From contig CAILMF010000045.1 of NCBI GenBank assembly GCA_903835235.1, positions 124,001 through 188,000 on the forward strand: 64,000 nt of DNA. The letters run 5' to 3'. The position numbers were made by a program, and so were the translations under genes. Within the stretch, counting starts at the first letter, position 1; every line of letters starts with the position of its first letter. The notes below the pieces were generated by a model. It was not told the DNA's origin. It ran no database searches and worked only from the letters and a program-made list of their open reading frames with translations. Below, one piece after another: positions 55,248 through 61,877 of this stretch. This stretch comes from an uncultured Rhodospirillales bacterium. GTDB taxonomy: Bacteria > Pseudomonadota > Alphaproteobacteria > Acetobacterales > Acetobacteraceae.

Positions 55248-56174
55248 ATGCCGGGCACACCCAAGTTCACCGTCTCCCGCTGGGCCAGCCGCCGGCCGGT
55301 GCTGCGGCGCGGCCGCGGCCGGGACCCGCTGGGCCTGCGCCAGGCGCTGCCGGGCGCGCTGCTGCCGGCGGTGGCGCTGGCCATGACCCTGCTGGCGGCG
55401 CTGGCGCTGGGCGGTGCCTTCGGCGCCCGCGCCCTGGCGCAACGCTGGCAGGAAGGCGCCGCCGCGGCGGTGACGGTGCAACTGCCGGACATGGACCCGG
55501 CCCGCGTCGCCCGCACCCTGGCGGCCCTGCGGGAGCTGCCGGACCTGGTGGAGGCCCGGCCGATGGACCAGGCCCGGCTGGCGGCGCTGCTGCGCCCCTG
55601 GCTGGGCGAGATCCCGCCGCTGCCGCTGCCCGCCATACTGGAACTCCGCTTCGACCCGTTGCCGGAGAACCCGGAGGGGCTGGCGCTACGCATCATCTCG
55701 GTGGTGCCGGGCGCCACCGTGGAAACCCAGGGCGTCTGGGTGGCCCGCATGGTGGCGCTGGCCACCCGGGTGCAGCAGACCGCTCTCGGCGCCGTGCTGC
55801 TGGTGCTGCTGCTGGCGGTGGCGGTGGTCGCGGTCGGCATCCGCGCCGGGCTCTCGGCCCGGCAGGATGTCATCGCCATCCTGCACGACCTCGGCGCCAC
55901 CGATGGCGATATCGCCCACCGCTTCGCCCGCCGGGTGGCGCTGCTCTGCGCGCTGGGCGCGCTGGCCGGGCTGGCGCTGGCGCTGCCGCCGCTGCTCGCC
56001 TTCACCGGCCTGGCCGGGTCCCTGGTCGGCCGCATGCCGGTTGGCCGGATGGCCGAGATGCCCTGGCAATCGCTGCCCTGGCCCTTCCTGGCGGGGCTGC
56101 CGCTCGCCATTGCCGCCCTGGGCTGGATCACCGCCCAGGTCACCGTGCGGGGCTGGCTGAAGCGACTGCCGTGA
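55248..56174 (+). CDS. ftsX: Cell division protein FtsX
   Basis: Inner-membrane partner of FtsE (308 residues) with four membrane helices: one near residues 40-60, then the periplasmic EnvC-binding loop (AAAVTVQLPDMDPARVARTL and on), and three in the C-terminal FtsX domain (GAVLLVLLLAVAVVAVGIRAG, CALGALAGLALALPPLL, PFLAGLPLAIAALGWITAQ). RQDVIAILHDLGATDGDIAHRFARR is the conserved loop. It starts 4 bp after ftsE, so the two are co-translated. Confidence 0.93.
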   Translation: MPGTPKFTVSRWASRRPVLRRGRGRDPLGLRQALPGALLPAVALAMTLLAALALGGAFGARALAQRWQEGAAAAVTVQLPDMDPARVARTLAALRELPDLVEARPMDQARLAALLRPWLGEIPPLPLPAILELRFDPLPENPEGLALRIISVVPGATVETQGVWVARMVALATRVQQTALGAVLLVLLLAVAVVAVGIRAGLSARQDVIAILHDLGATDGDIAHRFARRVALLCALGALAGLALALPPLLAFTGLAGSLVGRMPVGRMAEMPWQSLPWPFLAGLPLAIAALGWITAQVTVRGWLKRLP

Positions 56175-56216
56175 GCAGGGAACGCCCCCGCCCGGACCAC
56201 CGCGGCTGAACCGGCG

Positions 56217-56828
56217 ATGCGGCTGCTCCGCCCGCTGCTGCTGTTTGGCTGCCTGCTGGCCCTGGCGCTGGGCCTCGGCTTCGTCGGCTTCCTCCACGTG
56301 GCCGCGGCCGCGCCGGAGGCACCAGGCCGGCGCACGGATGGCATCGCGGTGCTGACCGGCGGCGCCGAGCGGGTCGCCACCGGCCTGCGCCTGCTGCGCG
56401 AGGACCAGGGCCAGTGGATGCTGATCTCCGGCGTCCACCGCGACACCATGCTGGAAGACCTGGCCACCGGCCCCGAGCTTGGCCCGCTGGCGCAGCGGGT
56501 CGAACTCGGTCGCGCCGCCACCACCACCCGCGGCAATGCCGCAGAGGTGGCCGAATGGGCGCGCGCCTACAAGCTGCGCAGCATCCGCGTGGTCACCGCC
56601 GGCTACCACATGCCGCGCGCCATGCTGGAACTGCGCCGCGCGCTGCCGGGGGTGGAACTGCTGGCCTGGCCGGTGGTACCGCCGCGGCTGCGCCAGGCCG
56701 GAGCGCTGGGAGAGGTGCGGACCTGGTCGCTGCTGGTCGGCGAATACGCCAAGCTGCTGCTGGCCTGGTCCGGCCTGCCGGCCCTGCTGGACCCTTTGCC
56801 CAACGGACCCAATCCGGGGACTGCCTGA
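56217..56828 (+). CDS. YdcF family (DUF218) membrane protein
   Basis: A 203-residue protein with an N-terminal membrane anchor and a DUF218 domain: DGIAVLTGGAERVATGLRLL, WMLISGVHRDTM, ATTTRGNAAEVAEWARAYKLRSIRVVTAGYHMPRAMLEL. Family members are linked to envelope biogenesis (SanA/ElyC-like), with no settled reaction. Its stop overlaps the plsC start (TGATG). It is part of the conserved ftsEX-ydcF-plsC run. Confidence 0.9.
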   Translation: MRLLRPLLLFGCLLALALGLGFVGFLHVAAAAPEAPGRRTDGIAVLTGGAERVATGLRLLREDQGQWMLISGVHRDTMLEDLATGPELGPLAQRVELGRAATTTRGNAAEVAEWARAYKLRSIRVVTAGYHMPRAMLELRRALPGVELLAWPVVPPRLRQAGALGEVRTWSLLVGEYAKLLLAWSGLPALLDPLPNGPNPGTA

Positions 56829-57583
56829 TGCTGGTGATGCTGCGCTCCTGGCTGTTCAGCCTGACCTTCTTCCTGATGACCACGACGATGATGCTTCTGC
56901 TGATCGGGCCGGTGCTGCTGCTGCCGCGCAGTGCCATGGTGCCGATCCTCCGGCTTTATGCCGGCATGGTCATCGGCCTGCTGCGGCTGTGCTGCGGCAT
57001 CCGGCTGCGGGTGACGGGCCGGGAATACCTGCCCATGTCAGGCGCCGCGCTGATCGCCGCCAAGCACCAATCCGCCTTCGACACGCTGGTCTGGCTGCAC
57101 CTGCTGCCAGACGCCTGCTACGTGCTGAAGAGCGAGCTGCTGAAGGTGCCGCTATGGGGCGTGCTGGCGCGCAAGTCCAAGATGATCGCGGTGGACCGCC
57201 AGGCCGGCGGCAAGGCGATGCGCCAGATGCTGGCGGAGGCCAAGCAGGCCGCCGCCGAGGGCCGCCAGGTGGTGATCTTCCCCGAGGGCACCCGCACCCT
57301 GCCGGGCCAGCGCGTGCCCTACCAGCCCGGCGTCATCGGCCTGGCCGCGGTCATGCGGGTGCCGGTCATTCCGGTGGCAACCGACAGCGGGCGCTGCTGG
57401 CCGCGCCACGGCTTCCGCAAGCCGCCGGGTGTCATCACGGTGGCGCTGCTGCCGCCGCTGCCGCCGGAGTTGCCGCGGGACGCGCTGATGCCGGCGCTGG
57501 AAGCCGCGGTGGAGGCCGAGACGGCGCGGCTCTGCGGCCTGCCCCCGCCGGTGCAGAACCCTGTGCATAAGTTGGTGGATTGA
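56828..57583 (+). CDS. plsC: 1-acyl-sn-glycerol-3-phosphate acyltransferase
   Basis: Inner-membrane acyltransferase (251 residues) converting lysophosphatidic to phosphatidic acid. Two N-terminal hydrophobic segments, then the catalytic H80-xxxx-D85 (KHQSAFD), substrate-binding FPEGTR at 151-156 and the VPVIPVATDSG block. Start ATG 56828 overlaps the previous stop. Last gene of the ftsE-ftsX-ydcF-plsC run. Confidence 0.93.
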   Translation: MLVMLRSWLFSLTFFLMTTTMMLLLIGPVLLLPRSAMVPILRLYAGMVIGLLRLCCGIRLRVTGREYLPMSGAALIAAKHQSAFDTLVWLHLLPDACYVLKSELLKVPLWGVLARKSKMIAVDRQAGGKAMRQMLAEAKQAAAEGRQVVIFPEGTRTLPGQRVPYQPGVIGLAAVMRVPVIPVATDSGRCWPRHGFRKPPGVITVALLPPLPPELPRDALMPALEAAVEAETARLCGLPPPVQNPVHKLVD

Positions 57584-57834
57584 TGCTCAACCGCGCCGCT
57601 CTCCGGCGCCTTCCGGCACGCCGCAGCAGGCAGGAATTCCTGCTGAACGGTTCGTGGGCGGGCTGTTTACGTTAACCAGACATTTCTGCGGCCGACGCTT
57701 AACCCATTGAATTTAGTAATTTTAACGAATTCTTATGGCTTCGAACCTTTTATGGTCACTCTTTTGCAACGTATCCCGTTACTCGCAACGACATCCCATG
57801 GGATGCGGCAGATGCCGTTGTGGATGGCGTACAT
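57584..57834. other. AT-rich convergent intergenic region
   Basis: A 251-bp gap between plsC and the convergent chaC. From about 57665 to 57790 it is strikingly AT-rich for this genome (TTTAGTAATTTTAACGAATT). ATCCCATGGGAT (57793-57804) is a perfect 12-bp palindrome. A short frame from a TTG at 57707 runs into chaC antisense sequence and has no ribosome-binding site. I see no convincing gene. Confidence 0.6.
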
Positions 57835-58416
57835 CTACTTAGTTCCCGCCCCGCTTGCCGTGGCCTCCGGCAGCAGCGCCGCAATCCGGTTCAGCCCGGA
57901 ATCTGTCACGCCCAGCGCCTTCAGATGGGCCACGGTGTTGAGCAGATAGTCCCGGTTCGGCCCGGTCGTGCCGACCCCGCTGGCGATCGCCCGGGCCGCT
58001 TCCTCCGCGGGGGGGCGGCAATAGGCCTGATGCGCCCGGTTGGCAATATAGGTAACCGCCTGAACCACCCGGCCGCTGTCCAGCAACCGCACCGGCAGGA
58101 AGCGGCGGTGATAGACCGCCTCACCGTTCGGGTTCTCCCGCTCATCCAGATAGGCCAGCACCTCGGCGGCCTGGCCCGCTGCCACCCGGAAGGCAAGGCC
58201 GCGGCAGGCGCCGCCACGGTCCAGCCCCAGCACCAGGCCGGGCGCTTCCGGCGTGCCGCGATACAGCCGGCTCCACAGGCAGAACCGCCGATGAAACCCC
58301 CGCAGCAGCGCCGGATGCGCCTGCTCATGCGTGAAGCCGGTGCGCCAGATCAGCGAGCCATAGCCGAACACATAGAGGGGGCCATCGATCTCGGGGGGCA
58401 GGCCGGCAGTGGTCAT
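57835..58416 (-). CDS. chaC: ChaC-like glutathione-specific gamma-glutamylcyclotransferase
   Basis: Cytosolic enzyme (193 residues) that cleaves glutathione to 5-oxoproline and Cys-Gly. YVFGYGSLIWRTG at 15-27 is the substrate-binding loop; the catalytic Glu is expected in YLDERENPNGEAVY. The C-terminal helix NRDYLLNTVAHLKALGV is typical. Start ATG 58416; a longer frame overlaps the divergent DUF2125 gene. With gshB at 20009 the window encodes both a making and a breaking step of glutathione. Confidence 0.9.
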   Translation of the reverse strand: MTTAGLPPEIDGPLYVFGYGSLIWRTGFTHEQAHPALLRGFHRRFCLWSRLYRGTPEAPGLVLGLDRGGACRGLAFRVAAGQAAEVLAYLDERENPNGEAVYHRRFLPVRLLDSGRVVQAVTYIANRAHQAYCRPPAEEAARAIASGVGTTGPNRDYLLNTVAHLKALGVTDSGLNRIAALLPEATASGAGTK

Positions 58417-58487
58417 CGGCGGCGCGTCGGGTCCGGGGTTGTTGCAACTCGCGCCAGGGCGGGCGGCGGCGTATATCCCGCGCCAGC

Positions 58488-59525
58488 ATGTCCAGCAACC
58501 TGAACGCCGCACCTTACCCCATCATCCGCCAGCCCGCGCCCAGGCTGCGGCGCTGGCTGCTGGCCGGCCTGGCCGGGCTGGTGCTGCTGGGCGCCGGCCA
58601 TGCGCTGCTCTGGGCCTGGCTGGCGGGGCGGATGGAGACGGAACTGGCCGGCTGGGTGGCCGAACGTCGCGCCCAGGGCTGGCAGGTGCAGCACGGCACG
58701 CCGCAGCGCGGCGGCTGGCCCTGGGCGGTGCGGCTGACCATGCCCGCCGTGCAACTGGCCGAACCCGGCGGGCTGGGCTGGCAGGGCGAGACCCTGGCGC
58801 TGAGCCTGGCGCTGCCCCTGCCGCGCCACCTGGCCCTTGCGGCCAGCGGCAGCCAGGCCCTGGTCGCCGGGCCCGCCCGCCTGCCCTTCCGCGCCACCAG
58901 CCTGACCGGCAGCGTGCCCCTGGCCGGCCACCCGGTGCGGCTGCAGGCCGAAGCCGTGCGCGCCGAGGTCGTCGGTGGCCCCCTGCTGTTGCGCCGCGCC
59001 GCCCTGGTGCTGCCGCAGGAAGGCGCCTTCGACCTGGCGCTGGAGGGCCTTGCCCCGCCGGGCCTGCCGCCGGCCGCGCTGGCCCTGGGGCCGGAGGTCC
59101 AGTTCATGGGCATCCAGGGCATGCTGACCGCGCCGCTGCCCACCGGCGCCACGCCGGCCATGCAGGCGGCGGCCTGGCGCAATGCGGGGGGCCGGCTGGA
59201 CCTGCGGGCGCTGGACCTGACCTGGGGCCCGGTGCAGGCCGGCGCCCAAGGCGAATTGGCGCTGGACGCCGCGCTGCAACCCACCGGGCGACTGACCCTG
59301 ACCCTGGCCGGCCTGCGCGAGGGGCTGGCCGCCCTCTCCGCCGCCGGCGTGATCGAACCGGGCAATGCCCGCACCCTGCTCGCGCTCGGTTCCATGCTGC
59401 AACGCACCCCGCCGGAAGGCGGCCCACCCAGCCTGCGCTTGCCGCTGGTGCTCCGGGACCGCACCCTGGCGGTGGCCGGCTTCACGCTGATGAAGCTGGC
59501 CCCGGTGGTCTGGCCTGCACAATAG
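58488..59525 (+). CDS. DUF2125 family membrane-anchored protein
   Basis: A 345-residue alphaproteobacterial protein of unknown function. A short cytoplasmic start, one membrane anchor (LLAGLAGLVLLGAGHALLWAW), then a periplasmic beta-rich domain that begins with RRAQGWQVQHGTPQRGGWPW, the most conserved part. Repeated strands resemble AsmA/DUF945-type lipid-handling domains by eye only. Divergent from chaC by 71 bp. Confidence 0.85.
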   Translation: MSSNLNAAPYPIIRQPAPRLRRWLLAGLAGLVLLGAGHALLWAWLAGRMETELAGWVAERRAQGWQVQHGTPQRGGWPWAVRLTMPAVQLAEPGGLGWQGETLALSLALPLPRHLALAASGSQALVAGPARLPFRATSLTGSVPLAGHPVRLQAEAVRAEVVGGPLLLRRAALVLPQEGAFDLALEGLAPPGLPPAALALGPEVQFMGIQGMLTAPLPTGATPAMQAAAWRNAGGRLDLRALDLTWGPVQAGAQGELALDAALQPTGRLTLTLAGLREGLAALSAAGVIEPGNARTLLALGSMLQRTPPEGGPPSLRLPLVLRDRTLAVAGFTLMKLAPVVWPAQ

Positions 59526-59694
59526 GCATGACGCCCGGGTCGGCACCGCGCTATCCTCGGCCCATGCAGCGACTCTCCGCCCTCACCGCGCGAATTACCG
59601 GCCCGGCCGCCTGAGCCTGGTCGCGCATCCGTGCGGCCATGTGCCGCGCGGCCGGGGAAGCCCCACTCCTCCCCTCGCGCCACCGGAGCCTGCC

Positions 59695-59958
59695 ATGACC
59701 CAGACCCAGAACGTCCGCTACCTCGTATTGGCCGAAGCCTCGCCCGGGCTGTTGCCCCGCCTGCTGCAACCCTTTGCCAAGCGGGACCTGACCCTGGACG
59801 AGATGCAGGCCCGCCGCGACGGCGACATGCTGCGGGTGGAGCTGCGGCTGCACGCCGCGCCGGCGGAGATGGTCGCCCTCGTCGCCGGCAATCTCGGCCA
59901 GGTCGTCGGCGTGGTGGAGGTTGCGCTGCATCGGGACCAGGCGCGCATCGCCGCCTGA
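59695..59958 (+). CDS. Small ACT-like domain protein
   Basis: An 87-residue protein with the strand-helix-strand layout of an ACT domain: VRYLVLAEASPGLLPRLLQP, then KRDLTLDEMQARRDGDMLRVELRL, then AGNLGQVVGVVEVAL. It resembles the small regulatory subunit of acetolactate synthase (IlvM/IlvN) or stand-alone ACT sensors; no large subunit is next to it, so regulation of amino-acid metabolism is only suggested. GGAG lies 7 bases ahead of the ATG. Confidence 0.7.
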   Translation: MTQTQNVRYLVLAEASPGLLPRLLQPFAKRDLTLDEMQARRDGDMLRVELRLHAAPAEMVALVAGNLGQVVGVVEVALHRDQARIAA

Positions 59959-60065
59959 AGGCGCCGCGGGACCGCGCCGGCAGGACGAAACCAGCGCGCC
60001 AATTGCCCGTTGTGGCCGCATGCGTGGGGCAACCAGCCCTGCGCCAACCACACGGGAAACACGTC

Positions 60066-60443
60066 ATGAACCGCATTCTGCTCGGCCTGGCGCTGGGCAC
60101 GGCTGCCATGCTGCCGGCCTTCGCCCAGACCACCACCACCACGCCTGCGACCAACCCGCCCGCCGTCACCGCCCCCGGCACGATGCGCGACACCACCACC
60201 GGCACCAACAGTTCCACGCCGGCGGTGCAAACCGACAACAGCCGCCGCAATGCCAGCGCGCCCGTCGCCGGCGCCAATAGCTTCACCGAAGGCCAGGCGC
60301 GCAGCCGCATGGAGGAAGCCGGCTTCTCCAACCTGACGGGCCTGCACAAGGACGACCAGGGCATCTGGCGCGGCCGCGGCATGCATGCCGGCCAGTCGGT
60401 CGGCGTCTCGCTGGACTACCAGGGCAACGTCACCGGCCACTGA
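60066..60443 (+). CDS. Exported hypothetical protein, 125 residues
   Basis: Secreted or periplasmic protein: signal MNRILLGLALGTAAMLPAFA, a Thr/Pro/Asn-rich linker (about 22-70), then a compact domain SFTEGQARSRMEEAGFSNLTG, DDQGIWRGRGM and SVGVSLDYQGNVTGH with a PepSY-like look. Similar proteins occur beside stress genes in Acetobacteraceae and Methylobacteria (from memory). It precedes the stress-type gene at 60525 by 81 bp and may share a transcript with it. Confidence 0.8.
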   Translation: MNRILLGLALGTAAMLPAFAQTTTTTPATNPPAVTAPGTMRDTTTGTNSSTPAVQTDNSRRNASAPVAGANSFTEGQARSRMEEAGFSNLTGLHKDDQGIWRGRGMHAGQSVGVSLDYQGNVTGH

Positions 60444-60524
60444 GCCACCTGCCGCGCGCCGGGGCGACGGTGCGTGAGCACCGCCCCGGCGCTGCTCCCC
60501 CAAAACCCGCACGGAGACATCGCC

Positions 60525-61289
60525 ATGGCCACCCGTACCATCGCCAGGCTGTTCGACAGCTACAACGACGCCTCGGCCGCCGTCGCCGAGCTTGAGGCCG
60601 CCGGCTTCATGCGCGACGACATCAGCCTGATCGCCAATCGCGGCAACACCGCCAGCGACACGACCACCACCGATGACGAGACCGGCACGGGTGCCGGCAC
60701 CGGCGCCACCGTCGGTGCGGTGCTCGGCGGTGGCGCCGGCCTGCTCGCCGGCCTCGGCGCCCTCGCCATTCCCGGCATCGGCCCGGTCGTCGCCGCCGGC
60801 TGGCTGGTCGCGGCGCTGGCGGGTGCCGGCGTCGGGGCCGCCAGCGGTGGCCTGCTCGGCTCGCTGGTCGGCTCCGGCGTTTCCGAGGAACACGCCCATG
60901 TCTACGCCGAGGGCGTGCGCCGCGGTGGCAACCTGCTGACGCTGCGGACCGAGGATGGCCGCGTGGCCCAGGCCGAGACCATCATGGCCAGGCATCACCC
61001 GGTCGACGCGACCCAGCGCGGCACGGAATACCGCTCGGCCGGCTGGAACAGCTATGATGAGAAGGCCGGTCCCTGGACCGGTGGCAGCACGACCGGCGCC
61101 GGCCAGCCGGATGGCACCCCGGGCAACCCGCCGGGCACCGCCGCATCCCGCGCCGTCGACCGGACCATCGGCACCAACCTCAGCGGCGCCTTTCCCGGCC
61201 AGTCCGACGGCACCCCGGCCAACCCGGCGGGCACCGCCGCCGGTCGGGCCACGGGCGTGACGCCGCCGCGCGGCCGCGACCCGGTCTGA
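60525..61289 (+). CDS. General-stress-protein-like (YflT/GsiB17M type) glycine-zipper protein
   Basis: A 254-residue protein. Residues 1-35 (TIARLFDSYNDASAAVAEL, AAGFMRDDISLIANRG) match the general stress protein 17M-like domain; a Gly/Ala-rich hydrophobic hairpin (about 65-125) may insert in membranes; the domain then closes with HVYAEGVRRGGNLLTLRTED. The C-terminal tail has two copies of a DGTPxNPxGTAxxRA motif. GGAGA precedes the ATG. Probably stress-induced; no direct function known. A strong terminator follows. Confidence 0.8.
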   Translation: MATRTIARLFDSYNDASAAVAELEAAGFMRDDISLIANRGNTASDTTTTDDETGTGAGTGATVGAVLGGGAGLLAGLGALAIPGIGPVVAAGWLVAALAGAGVGAASGGLLGSLVGSGVSEEHAHVYAEGVRRGGNLLTLRTEDGRVAQAETIMARHHPVDATQRGTEYRSAGWNSYDEKAGPWTGGSTTGAGQPDGTPGNPPGTAASRAVDRTIGTNLSGAFPGQSDGTPANPAGTAAGRATGVTPPRGRDPV

Positions 61290-61334
61290 GGCCGGTCCGC
61301 CACCCGGCCCGGTCACCAGCCAGGTGGAATTGAG

Positions 61335-61369
61335 AAGGCCCTCTCCGTTGTGGCGGAGAGGGCCTTTTT
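61335..61369 (+). terminator. Intrinsic terminator
   Basis: AAGGCCCTCTCCG and CGGAGAGGGCCTT form a perfect 13-bp stem with a 6-base loop followed by TTTTT. Ends the 59695-61289 gene set; the complementary A-run also lets it act on the converging bcs transcript. Confidence 0.93.
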
Positions 61370-61391
61370 CATGTCCGGGAGACGCCTCGGC

Positions 61392-61862
61392 CTATTCGCG
61401 GCCGTAGCGCAGCGTGATCAGGGCCGGGGTGGAGGAAATCCGCCGCGGGCTCAGGCTCGGCTCGGCGCCGGGCTGCGCCGCCATCCAGGCGCCCAGCAGC
61501 CCCTCGACCACGGCGGCGATCCAGCCGCCGGAGGGGTCCGCCGCCGTGGCGATGGTCGGCGGTGCCGCATGGGTCACCATCAGCACCCGCTCGTTCGGGT
61601 CCAGCGAGATCTCGACATAACCCCAGTCGATCTGCGCCAGCACATCGTTCATCCGCGCTTCCAGCTCCGCCAGGCTGGAACAGCCGGGCAGCGGGGAAAG
61701 CCCGGCAATGCGGGCACCGACGGCGCGCAGCAGGCTGTCGCGGGAGGCGGCGTCCAGGTGGCTGTCCAGGGTCTCGACCAGGGCGCGCAGGAAGGTGCGC
61801 CACTGGCCGGAAACGCCCCGGCGGGCCAGGTAGGACAGGGTGGTCGGGTCAGCGGCAGTCAT
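61392..61862 (-). CDS. bcsD: Cellulose biosynthesis protein BcsD
   Basis: Periplasmic ring-forming subunit that helps extrude and crystallise cellulose (156 residues). The family pattern is clear: LRALVETLDSHLDAASRDSLLRAVG, LAELEARMNDVLAQIDWGYVEI, GGWIAAVVEGLLGAWMAAQPGA and a C-terminal beta strand ALITLRYGRE. The ATG at 61862 lies 15 bases past the bcsC stop; a GTG at 61874 is an alternative. BcsD is typical of Komagataeibacter and some other proteobacteria, indicating organised cellulose. Confidence 0.9.
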   Translation of the reverse strand: MTAADPTTLSYLARRGVSGQWRTFLRALVETLDSHLDAASRDSLLRAVGARIAGLSPLPGCSSLAELEARMNDVLAQIDWGYVEISLDPNERVLMVTHAAPPTIATAADPSGGWIAAVVEGLLGAWMAAQPGAEPSLSPRRISSTPALITLRYGRE

Positions 61863-61877
61863 GGCAGCGGCCACTCC

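Noticed and set aside
54407-56536. A 709-codon minus-strand frame over ftsEX
   Set aside because: Antisense shadow of ftsE, ftsX and ydcF; Ser/Arg/Ala-rich without domain or ribosome-binding site.
57707-57949. Possible 80-residue protein starting in the AT-rich island
   Set aside because: TTG start without Shine-Dalgarno, and its second half runs antisense through chaC.
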